From contig OZ234498.1 of NCBI GenBank assembly GCA_965153455.1, forward strand, positions 11,780,001 to 11,844,000: 64,000 bases of DNA, read 5' to 3'. This document shows, piece by piece, positions 26,201 through 37,900 of the stretch; position 1 is the first letter of the stretch; every line of letters begins with the position of its first letter. The DNA comes from Sphagnum compactum (Eukaryota > Bryophyta > Sphagnopsida > Sphagnales). The notes beneath the pieces are model-generated. The model was given only the letters and a program-made list of their open reading frames with translations, had not been told where the DNA came from and did not search any database. The translations under genes and the position numbers were made by a program.

Positions 26201-26544
26201 TGAAGATGTTGTCAAGAAGGAGATCAAGAAGTACCGAGACAATAGAATCCAGGTGAGAAGAGATGAAGATGATATTATTATGGATTTTATTGCTTATCTC
26301 TGCCTCCCCACTCCCCATGAACATGAATCTCCTCAACTGTGTGCAGCACTTTTGCATTGGATGATGTAACTGACAGTAAAATGGGGTTTAAGAGAGGAGT
26401 TCTGATATAATGGTGGTTCTGTTAATGCAGGGCACTATGAGATCTATTCAAAAGAGCCGACTCCTGGACAAGGTGAACATGTATGTAGACATGCAAGTCC
26501 AGATGTACAACCAGAAGAAATCAATTAGTGATAACCGGCATTGA
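11277..26544 (+). CDS. ASHH2: ASHH2/SDG8-type H3K36 methyltransferase (CW-AWS-SET-post-SET), 26 exons
   Basis: Predicted exons: 11277-12558, 12894-13253, 13447-14829, 16108-16479, 16574-16690, 17190-17297, 17376-17531, 17730-17949, 18288-18454, 18567-18646, 18780-18911, 19217-19333, 19456-19548, 19822-19899, 20386-20442, 20865-21351, 21597-21652, 21858-21937, 22070-22152, 22425-22504, 22721-22800, 23322-23367, 23874-25844, 25977-26018, 26160-26252, 26431-26544. They total 7854 bases (2617 residues), with every junction GT-AG and in phase. Residues 1-430 are acidic with long Glu runs. A CW finger lies near 1306-1346, AWS from 1416, SET from 1460 with NHSC at 1544-1547, and post-SET Cys at 1595, 1597 and 1602. 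A proline-rich region spans 1879-2535. The family methylates histone H3 lysine 36 on transcribed chromatin. Arabidopsis SDG8 is about 1760 residues, so this one is longer, mainly in low-complexity regions. The first ATG after an in-frame GTG at 11202 was chosen. The exon 3 donor could instead be 12 bases downstream (end 14841). Confidence 0.9.
11511..11798 (+). repeat. Coding GAA/GAG tracts (poly-Glu)
   Basis: Two purine-rich trinucleotide tracts (about 11511-11590 and 11695-11795) lie inside exon 1 of the methyltransferase and encode long Glu runs. The opposite strand is open because it reads TTC/CTC repeats (poly-Phe, Leu, Ser, Pro). That antisense frame is a shadow. Confidence 0.8.
14830..16107 (+). 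other. Intron 3 of the methyltransferase gene
   Basis: This is the longest intron of the gene (1278 bases). The 108-codon frame at 15376-15702 inside it starts with ATG but has no family resemblance and no phase-compatible splice sites, so it is read as intronic. A (TTG)n tract lies at about 16024-16040, just before the next exon. Confidence 0.6.
17730..18454 (+). other. CW-type zinc finger, exons 8-9 of the methyltransferase
   Basis: The finger begins [15 protein letters not shown] in exon 8 and continues across a phase-2 intron with [13 protein letters not shown] in exon 9. The four zinc ligands would be Cys1309, Cys1312, Cys1335 and Cys1346, with the aromatic residues Trp1306 and Trp1315. 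CW domains of this family read methylated H3K4. All signature Cys and Trp residues are present, and the intron restores Trp1333 (TG|G). Confidence 0.9.
18780..20972 (+). other. AWS, SET and post-SET domains, exons 11-16 of the methyltransferase
   Basis: Exon 11 is a Cys-rich AWS segment (CQC at 1419-1421, later CPCGTKC). Exons 12-15 carry the SET fold, including GFGLKV, the IEYVGE turn and [12 protein letters not shown], the knot motif that binds S-adenosylmethionine. Exon 16 starts with [11 protein letters not shown] (active-site Tyr) and the post-SET CxCxxxxC. No catalytic motif is missing, so the enzyme is predicted active. The 57-base exon 15 ([16 protein letters not shown]) is needed to complete the fold. 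Confidence 0.9.
21597..23367 (+). other. Conserved helical region after SET, exons 17-22
   Basis: Six small exons (46-83 bases each) encode a continuous helical segment. It includes [34 protein letters not shown] and [16 protein letters not shown]. The pattern matches the region that follows the SET domain in plant SDG8-class proteins, where similar Leu-rich sequence joins the catalytic core to the C-terminus. The 46-base exon 22 (23322-23367) has no ORF of its own; it is supported by phase and by similarity to that region. Confidence 0.8.
25977..26544 (+). other. SRI-like C-terminal domain, exons 24-26 of the methyltransferase
   Basis: The last 82 residues form a charged helical unit: [11 protein letters not shown], then [16 protein letters not shown], then a final helix with [15 protein letters not shown]. 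The spacing LT..V..KE, followed by a helix of the K.....Y....M type, resembles the Set2 Rpb1-interacting (SRI) domain. That domain binds the phosphorylated RNA polymerase II tail in Set2/SETD2 enzymes. This is pattern resemblance only; a profile search would be needed to confirm it. Confidence 0.5.
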
Positions 26545-27420
26545 TGGGGGACCCGGCTCCTCTCCTAGTAAGTCCACTCAGTTGGGGCAAATTAGTTTTT
26601 GTACTTGTACAGTAGTGCAGAAACTAGATTGCCTTAATTTTTTGGGTCATTGGTAGATGCAAATTCTTTGCAATAACAGCAAGCGCAAGGGCCTCCATGG
26701 CCAAGCCAGCACACTTATACAACCTAATATAGCTTTGGGACCTCAGAGAAGTGCACCGAAATCTGGTGTTTTGAATAGGGTAAGATTCTTACCGTCTAGT
26801 CTCAAGAGTTTAATGATATGATCCTCATGAAAAAGCAGCATTGTAGAGCTCATTTTTTTTTGTTGGGGGGGGGGAAGGCAAGCAGTTTCCTCTTTCACCT
26901 GCACACTTTTGTGTCTACTTTCTTTCTTGGCAGGCACCTAGACCAAAACCAAAAGTCAAGAGCATGCAGATTTCAGTTGAGAAATTATGGAACTTCAAAT
27001 GGGTAAATCACCATAGAAGCTCTTTTGTTGATGAGACCTGTTTGTGACTGTAGAATTGTACAGCTTGACTTTTTTGACGCTGCACAATTGCTGGCATGAT
27101 GAACGAATTGCTCACAAAGATTGTTGGATGCGAGCAGAAATTAGATTGGGCAGTTTTAACTATTTGCAAACTGCATTCTGTTTCACACATTTTGTCTCTG
27201 TGAAAAAACTCTTTGTAGCATTGATCCTGGGATGTAGCATCAAGTATTATAAGATTCAAATTGCAGATGCCCACATGTACTTTGAATGAAAAACAGCCTT
27301 AATACATTGTAAAAAGCTAATGGTCTCTTTCCATTAGGATGCTCTCATCACAGATTCTGTGCCTCACCATTACTTTTTGATTACATTTGTTCCATCTAGC
27401 TATGCCCATGGTCATCTCAT
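26545..27420 (+). other. 3' flank and probable 3' UTR of the methyltransferase gene
   Basis: No coding exon in phase with the stop at 26542-26544 follows. Short frames at 26743-27289 are unsupported. The region contains a G-tract at about 26866-26875. The exact polyadenylation site was not identified. Confidence 0.4.
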
Positions 27421-27566
27421 AGCTCTACACGGAAAGCATTGACCAAATGAAAGTGTGTTAGCTGGGAGTTAAATGTGGGAATCATCATAGAGTGTTAGCT
27501 CTACACGGAAAGCATTGACCAAATGAAAGTGTGTTAGCTGGGAGTTAAATGTGGGAATCATCATAG
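27421..27566. repeat. Perfect 76-bp tandem duplication
   Basis: A segment starting AGCTCTACACGGAAAGC at 27421 is repeated from 27497. The two 70-base arms are identical, and a 6-base linker makes the period 76. The absence of differences points to a recent duplication. It lies about 900 bases beyond the methyltransferase stop codon. Confidence 0.9.
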
Positions 27567-27925
27567 GTTAACACTCGACATCTTCTTTATGGGATCATAC
27601 GGTGTCAGCAGTCCCTCGAAACAAAATGTCAGCAGTCCCTCCTAAATTTAATTAGTTGCAAATTTTCAGCCCAGTTGCAGATCTCCAATGGAAAGTGCTT
27701 GTCCATGCAGCAAGAAACGAGGTTCCATGGCGATGGCTTTCTATTAGACTGGGGTTGGTTGAAACATATCGTGAAAGTGTGATCAAGCGACAATGATGAC
27801 CCCCTTCCAGCCCATGATTTTTCAAAAAAAGAAAGAAAAAAGTACCACTTTGGTTTGGTACTTGTGATGTACTTGCAAAGAGCTTAGACTTTTTTGCCAA
27901 AAACAACAATAAATGGCATCTTCCC

Positions 27926-28450
27926 ATAAGTACCCCCAGTTTATAATGGGGGTATTAGCCCAGGCCAAAAATGGTAACGAACAGTTTTGGAAATAGAAAT
28001 TTCATGCAGCCAATGGAAGGCTAAGCATGCACTCAAAGTGCCTTGATTTTTATTTTTTCAGGTCTTGGGGGGGGGGGGAATTTTTTCATTTTTCCTTTGT
28101 TCCCAACGTGTTCCTTTCAAGTTCCCAATGGTTCCTATCAGGTTCTCAGTATGTTCCCAATGTGTTCCCAAGGGTGTTCCCAATAGCACCTCCCTGTAAT
28201 CCCATATGTTTTGCCACAGTCCTCCCCTTCTCAGTTATATAGCTGGGAGCCAAAGACTCAGGCTGTTTACATTCCCAATAAATCTTCTATTTTGGGGAGC
28301 CTCCACAGATTTAACTTTTTTTGTGATGGGCCAATCAAATTGGCTCATTGCAAAAAAAAGAGAAAAAATTGGACTTGTGAGGCACCTCCAACTAATTAAA
28401 ATGAAACAGAATAAGTACCCCCAGAGTTTACTTCTCAACCAAATTCTATT
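27926..28450 (+). mobile_element. Dispersed modular element, copy A (GTTCCCAATGTGTTCCC family)
   Basis: Ordered modules are visible. These are ATAAGTACCCCCAG (27926), TATTAGCCCAGG (about 27952), a CCAATGG region, a block of GTTCCCAA-type words (about 28098-28185) ending GTTCCCAATAGCACC, then GATGGGCCAATCAAATTGGCTC (about 28325-28346, near-palindromic) and again ATAAGTACCCCCAG (28411). The terminal module is thus repeated 485 bases apart in direct orientation. The same modules recur at 40.0-40.4 kb. It has no coding capacity and would be a non-autonomous repeat of unknown class. Confidence 0.55.
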
Positions 28451-28499
28451 CGAAATATTCAGCTTGAAGTCTATTTTTTGACAGTGTTGAATTTTCCAC

Positions 28500-31400
28500 A
28501 TTTTGCCTGAGTTTTGGGCACTTTTGCAAGAGCTGGTTCATTATTTGGACTAGGACTTGTTTCATCAAATGATGTTAGTTCAAGGGTGAAGAAGGGCTTC
28601 CAAAGACAAACCTTCCTACAAATGTTGCCCTGGGAAATTGCCAAGATCAAATTGTTGACTTCCATTATCGAGACGTATGGTAGCTTCTCTTGGGTACAAT
28701 TCCTTCTGGTTGAGATAAAATTTGATTTGCTATATTAAGATAGAATTCACAAACATAGTTAAGAGAAGGTTGAGATTCAACCATTTCAAATAATGTCTTA
28801 CCTTTTACTCTAGATACTCGAATGTCTTCAATGGGGGGTAATACTTCTAATATTGGCATTAGACAAACTTTTATGTATTTATCAATCAAATCTTTCTTGG
28901 ATGTGCGATTCCCTCCCCACCAAGCATGTTAATTGGAGTGGATGTGTACAAGCTTTTTCTCTATCAGAAGCAACAATACGATTACTTACGAATAGTGCAT
29001 CAAATTTGTTATCTGTTATGATTACGCAATAATCAACATAATTCAATGGAGCAGGGAAATCCCCACAGACTACATCATCAAATACATCAAATGAAATAAT
29101 ATCATATTCATAAAAGACATTTAGTTTTTTCGGTGTAGTTTAGATGGTAGAGCATTCTCATGGTAAGGGAAAGGTCTCTGGTTCAAGACTAGTCATAGGC
29201 TGTGTGGAAAGAAAAAATGATTAGATATGATTAGAACCAAACAAATCAAGAATTTTATTTTAAATTTTGTATTATCAATCTTTCTTATGTAAAGGGTTAT
29301 AAGGGTTTTTTTGACAAAAAGAATTTCATTCCTTTATTGCCAACGAGGTTGCTTCCTTCGAATAACTTCATATTCTATATATTAGGTTATCAATTCAGCA
29401 GGGATACATCATCTAAGAAAGGTAGATGCACAAAGCAGGGCAAAGCTGATGATTAGGCAGACGTCTTATTGTTCGGGGTGTTGTTATGAATCCAGTTTTT
29501 TCATCCTCATGGAAGAGGTGAAGGACGCACGAAAGGAGGTAGACCCTCGATATCACCTTGAGGAAAGCAGAGTTGCAGGTTTTATAGCCAAACTTATTGC
29601 GAGGGGGGGTCGATTAGCCACACTAAAATTACCTTCTAGAGAAGTTTTTCTAATATTTCAGGATTCTTTAACTACAATTGTTGTTTTTGTCTTTCCACAC
29701 ATAACCAAAGAATGGAAAAGATTTTTCTAAAATTTCTGGTCCAATAAGTGCGTGGTAAATACAGAGGAAACTCCTATTGTGTAGCAACGTAAAAGCAAAA
29801 CTGGAATGAAAAGAGGAAGGATTTTAAAATTTATATTTGATAATTTCATTTGATGCCAGGTATATTTTCTTTTTTTGTGTTGACTGAATAAGATTTTCGC
29901 CTGAGGCAGAAATCCTACAAAATAGCGTCCACCCCTACTTTGTAACATTTACCTAGACAAACCAAATCTAAAAATAAGAAAGATCCAACCTTCAACACCT
30001 TCCAAACCAAACGAAAACCAAACCTAAAGTACAAGAGAGCTATCATTATATTGGAAGCAGAGAGCCGGATACGCCTCTCGACCGGGTGGTCTTCTCAATA
30101 GAAGAAACATTTGTTAATAAGGCATCACTTCGTGATATAATTTTAATAAAATATTAATTAGACGATACATAGTCAATCTGATCTGTTTTTTCTCCAGAAA
30201 CCCAATAAATAAATTATACTATTTTCTAATACAAAAATTGATACCTGATAACATCTAATAGTAAATGATTAAAATACTCATTCCTGTTTTTTGTTTTTGT
30301 GAAGTTTTAGTCTTGCCCCTTGATAACTTTGGGAAAACTCAAGAGAAAAAGAGTTTTTCTTCTTATCTCATGTATGGTTAGCTTAACATCTTGTGAACTC
30401 TTCTCAATGTTGAATGTACTGGGGGTGTCAATGGTTGGGAAAAAAATCGTACTCGGCTCAAAGGACAATCAATTGAGCAACAAGGGGATTTAACTTTTAG
30501 GTGTAGCTTTGAAAGGAAGTAGTTTGTTAAACCCAAGGATGAAGAAGAAGCACAACAGAGTTAGGGTTTTAGGGTTTAGGGTTACACCTTGGTAACCTAT
30601 CCTGTAAACCCTTTTACTTCGCCCTCATCCTACCCCAAGAACTAACCATGCAAGTGGGTTAGGTAATCATAGCTTAGTAGTTTGGGGGACATAGGTAAGT
30701 GGTTTCCTAGCAGTGTTGGGTGGCTAAGTCTTTTTACCATGGTATACCTACTAGAGATAGATACCCTACTTGGCAAGTAAATGTTTTCATTACCCTTTTA
30801 ATAACCTACCCATTTGGTAAATATTTCAGACTTACCCTGCCTTATTCTGCTGAACTAGTATATATATATCTGAAGTTTGCCCTTATTTAGGGAGGGTAAT
30901 TGTATTTGATATGGGTAAAAATAGTATTATTCTAAAAATCAGTATATAGCATGTATGAGTTTTCATATTTTCCAATGCATGTGGTTATGATGGATTTGTT
31001 CATATTATGGTCACTAACTGTTGAACCTTTTTTTTTTTTGGGGAAAGAACCGGCCGATAACTGGTGGTTCTATGACTGGGTATTTAAGTTGTTTCCAAAA
31101 TTTTTTTTGAGATCCATGGTAATATATCAGGACCCATTATTTGATTTTTTTTTTGGGCACATGCAACTATGGACCCTGAGAACCGTTGGGGGTTCGGTGC
31201 CATTTCTAATACCTGCCCAACACTTCCAAACAATGGTCACTTCTCATACTCCTCGATCAAACATTCATAGAGGATGTACATTGCAAGATGATGATGCTCA
31301 GCAAAAAAAGATCATCAAATGAAACAAAGTCTCTCCTTTCCAGAGCAAACACTATTTTACATGTGAGATGTGAATGCTGTGCAATATTGTACAATTTGTA

Positions 31401-33600
31401 AAAGAAAAACTATTTTTTGGTTGCATGCGACATGTGTAATTACATTACACATGTTGTAAATTTAAAAATAAAAAATAAAATAAATCTTTACACTGCCAAA
31501 TTGGTGAGAGGACATAAATATAGAAGATTTATATTTTGTGAAAAATAAGGGAGTAGTTCTATACAAAAATGTTTAGAGTTTTAGTTCATTTTTGTGTTTG
31601 GGCAAATGGGTTTTGAACACTGACTTCAAACAAAGCAATATATTGAAACTTGACCTCAATTTGATTCAACTATTGGCAAAACAACTTGAGTCTCACAAAA
31701 GCTACTGGAGCAATGGAAAAACTGTGTTATTCATCCTTGTTCCTTTGGCTTCAGCAGGAAGGGCAGAGTGTGTGATCCCTCATTGGCAATTAATTCAGAG
31801 CTCTTGCCAATTTGGTGAGGCAAAAATGTATCTCTTGTGGATATGATGGGCTTGATTCTGTTTTTTTTCCCACACTTTCATCATGGAAGCCTTCAAGCCA
31901 AGTCCGAAAGGTTATTAGTGTAGTACTGACCACCTCAGCCAAATTATGCCACTTGGATGGAAAATCATATTTTATTTGAACAACGGGTTCAAACATCCAA
32001 TGATGATCATCCATCTTGACCTTCCATTATCGGTTACTCATAAGCCCCTTGGATATATTACGCTTGAAACAGCTGAGGTATTTCCACCAGTAGTCGGGGC
32101 AGTTCCTTATAACCGACATTTACCCGCCTGTTCTTTCTTTGAAAAGAGACACCCGCCCAACAAAATAGCATAGATAGTAAGTATCATAGATAAGTAGGTA
32201 TGTAATTCAAGTGGTTATGTTGGTAAGTAGGTAATATAAGTGACTAATATGTATATTATTAGTAACGAGATACGACACTTGGTGGCTACTACGGTAGGTA
32301 GATGCATGTGGATGGTTAGTAGGTATGTATTACATACTTAGGTATGGGATGGAAGAGTGTCGTTTGTTTGTAGGTGCTAGTTCACTTTGGGCCCGTGAAC
32401 TAAACTAAACTAGTTGACACCACTTGAAGGCGACCAAGTAGTGAAGATTTGCTGTGAAATGTGACTTCGCAAATGTGACAATTTCTAATTGTCACAATCT
32501 TGATGGTCTAATCTCTGAGAAAAAGAGGTGTACTGAATTGACAAAGGAAAGATGGGAAACTTGATGCCAAATGTGGACAAAAAAGAGGCATGGGCTTCCA
32601 TTTGGTTTGTGCAGAAATACGGGCCAACGAAGGAAGGGGGGCCCAAATACCCCTCAACCAGTCAGCATAAGTATGGATGCATGGCCCGCATCAAGTAAAA
32701 GCTTATGGTGTGCACTAAGTGAAGAAGCTCAACTGAACTCCCAACTGAACTCTGGTCAGTGACCAAACACACGGGTTAGGTAGGTAGCCCTCTTTTTGAC
32801 ATGCAGCACCCTTTTGGCACCACACCTTTGTCTTTCAAAACAACCACCTGAAAAATTGTTAGGCATTGTGGGCATGGCATACACACCCCCCTTTACTTGT
32901 GTGATACCACAAATGATACAAGTAGAATATCAAGTTATATGGTTTGGAGTTTTTTTTCTAAGAGATAATACTTGTTTTCTTACTTACCTCTTTCTCTCAA
33001 GGTTGTGTCTTGGGATCGATCTTGCTGTGACCCACCCTAGTTGTGATGCGTCTTGATAACCTGGGTTACGTTAAACCAAGTTAAGGTTCAGAGTTTATAA
33101 TTCAAGTAATTCAGTTAGGTTGTAGGAGATTAGTTTAAATTTTAGTATGGAAACATCTAGTGATCAAGCATTATTAATTAGCCAAAACATTATTTTTTTT
33201 TGGGTTTACATCCATTGGTTACTAGCCATCCAAAGATAATCTATGGGTCAGCATGTTGGTATTTAACCATTTTTGGTATCTTATTCAACTCTTTTTAAAG
33301 GCTTTTTTCCTAGGTGCCACAAGTGGTTGTTTGGTGGTTCCACTTGCAATGTGAATCGGTAGTGGGGAACATTGTAGCGATGTGAATCAATGGTGAAGAA
33401 CATCCATTTAGGTACATTTCTATGCTTTTTCCTAGGTGCAACAAATGGTCATTGGATTTGGGGTTGGATTCTTTTTGAAAAAAATCCAAAATGTAGTCAT
33501 TTTTTTTCATTATTAATTGAAATATACATAACCATTTCTTACCCTAGAAAGGGGTATATGGTAAGGGGTACCTAGACATTACCCTAAATCATAAACCTTA
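28500..33600. other. Gene-less region with simple repeats
   Basis: Apart from the tRNA-like head, I see no supportable gene. The 93-codon frame at 29449-29730 is complex in composition but has no recognised family and no splice partner. Telomere-like TTAGGGTTTTAGGGTTTAGGG is at 30562-30582. T-runs near 31028 and 31147 account for the 123-codon frame at 30951-31322. Confidence 0.4.
29131..29200 (+). mobile_element. tRNA-like SINE head or degenerate tRNA (Thr GGU-like anticodon)
   Basis: The sequence has an A box (TAGTTTAGATGGTAGAGCA) and a B box (GGTTCAAGACT, 29180-29190). It can form a D arm (GTTT/GAGC), a 5-bp anticodon stem (TTCTC/GGGAA) with the 7-base loop ATGGTAA, which would read GGU, and a weak T arm. 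The acceptor stem has two mismatches and two wobbles. It is therefore either a decayed tRNA copy or, more likely, the head of a SINE. Confidence 0.45.
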
Positions 33601-33604
33601 AATT

Positions 33605-33624
33605 AAAAAAAAAAAAAAAAAAAC
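33605..33624 (+). repeat. Poly(A) tract
   Basis: A run of about 20 A residues lies in otherwise mixed sequence and is followed by CCTAAATCC. It could be the tail of an old retroposed copy, but no recognisable body precedes it. Confidence 0.6.
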
Positions 33625-34160
33625 CTAAATCCTACCTTAATGGAAACATTTGGGTGACAATACACCCTCACCCTATGCGTAAATAAATTTTAATAAATTA
33701 TATATCCTATTTTGAGGGTATGTTAAAAACATGATACCTGCAAGACAATGGTTCTATCCATGCCAATGAGTTTATTTTTCAACTTTGTGATGCTGCTCAA
33801 GTGGCAATCATTTTAATACATATAGCCAAATTTGGCAATATTCAAAACATGAAAGTAAAAAATCTTAAGCGTGCTTCAATATTGTAGGCAATTGTGGCAA
33901 ATTTTGGCAACTTGGGGGAGGGGCGGGTTGTGGTCCACTTTGGGTTTTGCTTTTCTTGGCTCAGACTTGAGTCCTCTCTCTTTGTTTCCTTTACAAACTC
34001 TAGTAATGAATGATGCAGTTAAAATCTTCCTTGCAGAAGTTGAATCAGAAATTGAGAGAAATTAGGGTTCCTGGGTGCTGGGGTTGGGTGTGTGCCCCCC
34101 CCAGGCTTTCACTTGTTTAGGTTTTAGGGTTCTGCAATGGATTCTTCCATTTGTGTCCAA

Positions 34161-34183
34161 TTATTATTATTATTATTATTATT
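34161..34183. repeat. (ATT)n microsatellite
   Basis: Seven uninterrupted TTA/ATT trinucleotides. Two more trinucleotide tracts, (AGT)n at about 34553-34577 and interrupted (GGT)n at about 34815-34850, lie nearby. Confidence 0.85.
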
Positions 34184-34989
34184 TTATTTTTTGGGGAGAA
34201 AAGAAATAAAACAAATTAAAAGGCCTTATGTTTTGGGGGCCAACTGAAATCTCTTTAGTCTCTACTACTTGATTCTTCACTCACAATTTTGCAAGTAAAA
34301 GTAGTTAATGAAATCTGAAGCATGCATGGCATGCAGAAGTGATGAGGGAATTCAATGCCCTGCTCTCTAGTTAACATGACTAGAGTCAAGCAAGCAGGCT
34401 TTTTCAGAAGAGGGCAACTGGGTGGGTAGGGCCAAAAAGTCATGACTCATGACTAGAGTTAAGTAGTTAGTTAGTACCCCACCAGGCATCAATCAACCTT
34501 CCTGAGGCTAACCACCCACAGTTAGTTACCCATTGAAGAAATCAGTGTCCAAGTAGTAGTAGTAGTAGTAGTAGTTAGTACTATTGTCCTTGTGGAGAGA
34601 TTAAAAGAAAAAGTCTTCCAACAATTGCCCTTCCCCACCCCCACACATGTTATCTACTTACAACTCCTTTGCACACTCTTCCATGCACCTTGTTCCTTGT
34701 GCAATGCATGCAGAGGGTTCCCATGTGGTACTTTAATACCCTTCAATTCATACACCAGCACTCAAACTCTGGTTTTATTTGTTTGGACTTTGCTCACATG
34801 ATGTGGTGATTGTAGTGGTGGTGGTGGAGATGGTGGTGGTGGAGATGGTGCTAGGCTAGTGGTAACTTGGTAAGTAACTTGCTTCATCTTCAGGTTATCT
34901 AAGGTACTTTTTGAGTCTTCTACATAATAAAGTTGTCCAGCAAGAAAGTATGGTAGGAACAACACCAAGCACTTCAAAACAACTAACTT

Positions 34990-37900
34990 CCTAGTGTAAT
35001 TTGGTGGGTGCCTTATATCTCGGAATATCCCAAATATCCCAATATCCCTCCTAGAGAAGAGGAGGGATATTACAACCCAACTCCTTGATTTAAGTAGGTC
35101 TAAGATCTCCCAACATTAAATGGTTGTTAGATTTTAATGGTGTGTGCTCACCAAAGTGCTTATATTTTTGTACCTTTTTGAAATCAAATGGGCATTTTTC
35201 CCCAATTCAAAAATATGTGCACATCCGAAAAAACATTGAAATTGTTAGAAAAAATATTTTTCATTTAGAGGTAAATATTGTAGGTAGTGTTGATAATTAT
35301 TGTTTTATTTTGTAATATATCAAAGTTACAATTTATTGATGCATCATGCCATTGTACATTATGTTGTGTTATCATTATGAATCTCATGGTATACATGTAT
35401 TTTGTGAGAAGGGTGGGAAAATTTTCAAAATTACATGGACAAGAGGTTATTAAATTTTAAGTTTATAATTACTATAAAAAAATTGCTAATGCATAAAAAT
35501 ATATCAATACACTATTCACATGTGATGTATGAACAATACATTCCGCGTATTATCATTTTTTGACACATAATAAATAGATTGGTTATACATCAAAAGTTGA
35601 AACCTAATCTGCATTTCTTGCCACTTTTCAACTATAGGGCTTCGATTTTTATTTGCCACATGTTTTTTAATATACTAAAGATTAAATGATACAGTAAAAA
35701 AAATTCCACTAAAAATTGCCATGCATGTTTAAACACAACATGGATGAAAAATGAAATCTCAAATTGATCATTGATACATACCACTATTGGTTAAGAAAGG
35801 TTAGTTACATCAAGTAATACATGGCCAAATTCAATGAACAATAATCAAGTTCACTCAAAGTGAAATTTGATCCTCAAACAATTCAATTGTATTTAGAGGA
35901 ATAATTACATCCACCTTAAATAGGGCACATTCACCACTAAATTGCCCTAAACAAATAGTCACAATATTTTTTACTTTTCATTTCAAGTGCCTTGATGAAC
36001 TTTCAATTTTTTTTGATAATCTAAAAGATCAAATGTGTCACTCCAACATTCATCTTAGATTTGCATTTACAAATTCAATACAAAATGAGTAAGTTTGTAG
36101 AGTTGAAACATTGCACTTATGAATATATACTATAATTTGGTGTGCAACATACTACATTGTTTAAATTGATACATTGAAACAATATAATTTTCAAATACAT
36201 TAGAATACTAAAGAGAAATAAAATTGAACATCACATTTTAAACTCATGTCAAATGTATTGCATAATGTATTGCTCAGATGTTATATTGTTTAAACATGAA
36301 TAGATTGACATTTGAATATTGATGATTAGAATTGAACTTTTCAACCTACATGGAAACTTTGGAATTTTTTGGAAAAGAAAATGGTCCATAGATTTATAAT
36401 CAAATGTTATAAATAATGGATGGTTGATCTAAGAGATGATATTAAATGATCCAATGCCTTTTGGATGTACAAAACCATAACTTTTATATAATATTACCAC
36501 GTTGTCATTTCATCCAAACTCACAAAATTTCATGAAAACATGATGTGGTCTATTAGTGTCTACTCATGTGTAAAAGTTATCTTTGTTAGTTTTGTGTTTT
36601 TTTCTTGAGTTTTTTTGTTTCACTTTATTTCACTACAATTTTATATTCTAAGATCCAACATTTTTAGCTTCACCATTATGAAGGATCATTTTTTGAATTT
36701 TGAAATTGAATAAAGTGGTTGAAAACTAGAGAAAATTTGTACAAGTAACTACACATTCAACCTTTATTCAATATAACAAAATGCTAAAAACACCTTCGAT
36801 AAGATTTGCAAGTTTACTACAAGGTTCTGAAATAAAGGAGATGCAAAATAAGTCCACACAATAAAATAATCAAAATATATCCAACACAATTGAACATAAG
36901 AAGCTTTTCCACATCAATCCAATGGATTATAACGTATTAGTTTTCTAATACATAGATCTGATTACATTGATATACTAAAGACCCAAGAATTTTTTTGTTA
37001 ATATAAAGAATAACAAACTCTCAAAATTGTCTATGCATGTGTGAACATGTAACAAATAATCAACAAACTATAAACAATATGTAAGTTCCCCACAAGGAAA
37101 ATCTTACAATAAATTTTGCTAGCTATCACAATTTTCTTTTTGATTGATTGTTGTAAGAAATCACATAACTTGATGCTACCTTTTAATTGGTTATTAGTTC
37201 CAATAGCATGAATTGGTTCAAGTTGTAAAAAATGCACAATTGATCAACAATGTTTAAGATTTCTTATCATCAGACATACACAAATGCACTTGAAACAAAC
37301 ATAACAAAACTGAACTTTACTTGTGATACATTTATCATAGCCCGTTCCTTATTTCTTTCATCATGGGTGTGAACTTGAACTTAGATTGACTATGCTCCTG
37401 AGTGAACTTGAACTAAGGCTTCATCAATTCAAAGTGAACATGAATATGTGAATTAGCCTAAGTTCAAGTTCACACTATGAAATTGTTTTCACCTTATTTG
37501 AGATTTAAAAAGAAGGCAAACCCCATGTTGTAAGCATCTACCATGAAAACTAGGTGATCATTTTATGCTTGGATCTAATATCCCTCTCATCCTTAAGAGT
37601 AAGGTAAAGCTTGAGGTGGTGGGCTTTACTAGATTTGGGCTCATGCTTAGTTTCGTTTCATGCAGATACAACTTGTGGCCTTAGGCTTTACTAACATAAA
37701 GATCACATTCTGATTTTATTTTTTATATTTCCCCATGAAACCTGAAGAGCATCTGACAAGTATCACAAAGAAGCAAGCATTTCAAAAAACAGAATGCCTA
37801 CACTTGCTAGTGTTTCCTTTTTATGAAATGCCCCACCAGGTTTTACACTCTACAATGTGCTCCAAATACTCAAGAGGAGTCTTTATGGAGTAGGTATAAG

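Noticed and set aside
29449-29730. 93-codon frame as a gene
   Set aside because: Composition is protein-like but no family was recognised, and no phase-compatible exons flank it; left uncalled.
30951-31322. 123-codon frame as a gene
   Set aside because: The frame depends on T-runs (Phe) and has no recognisable domain.
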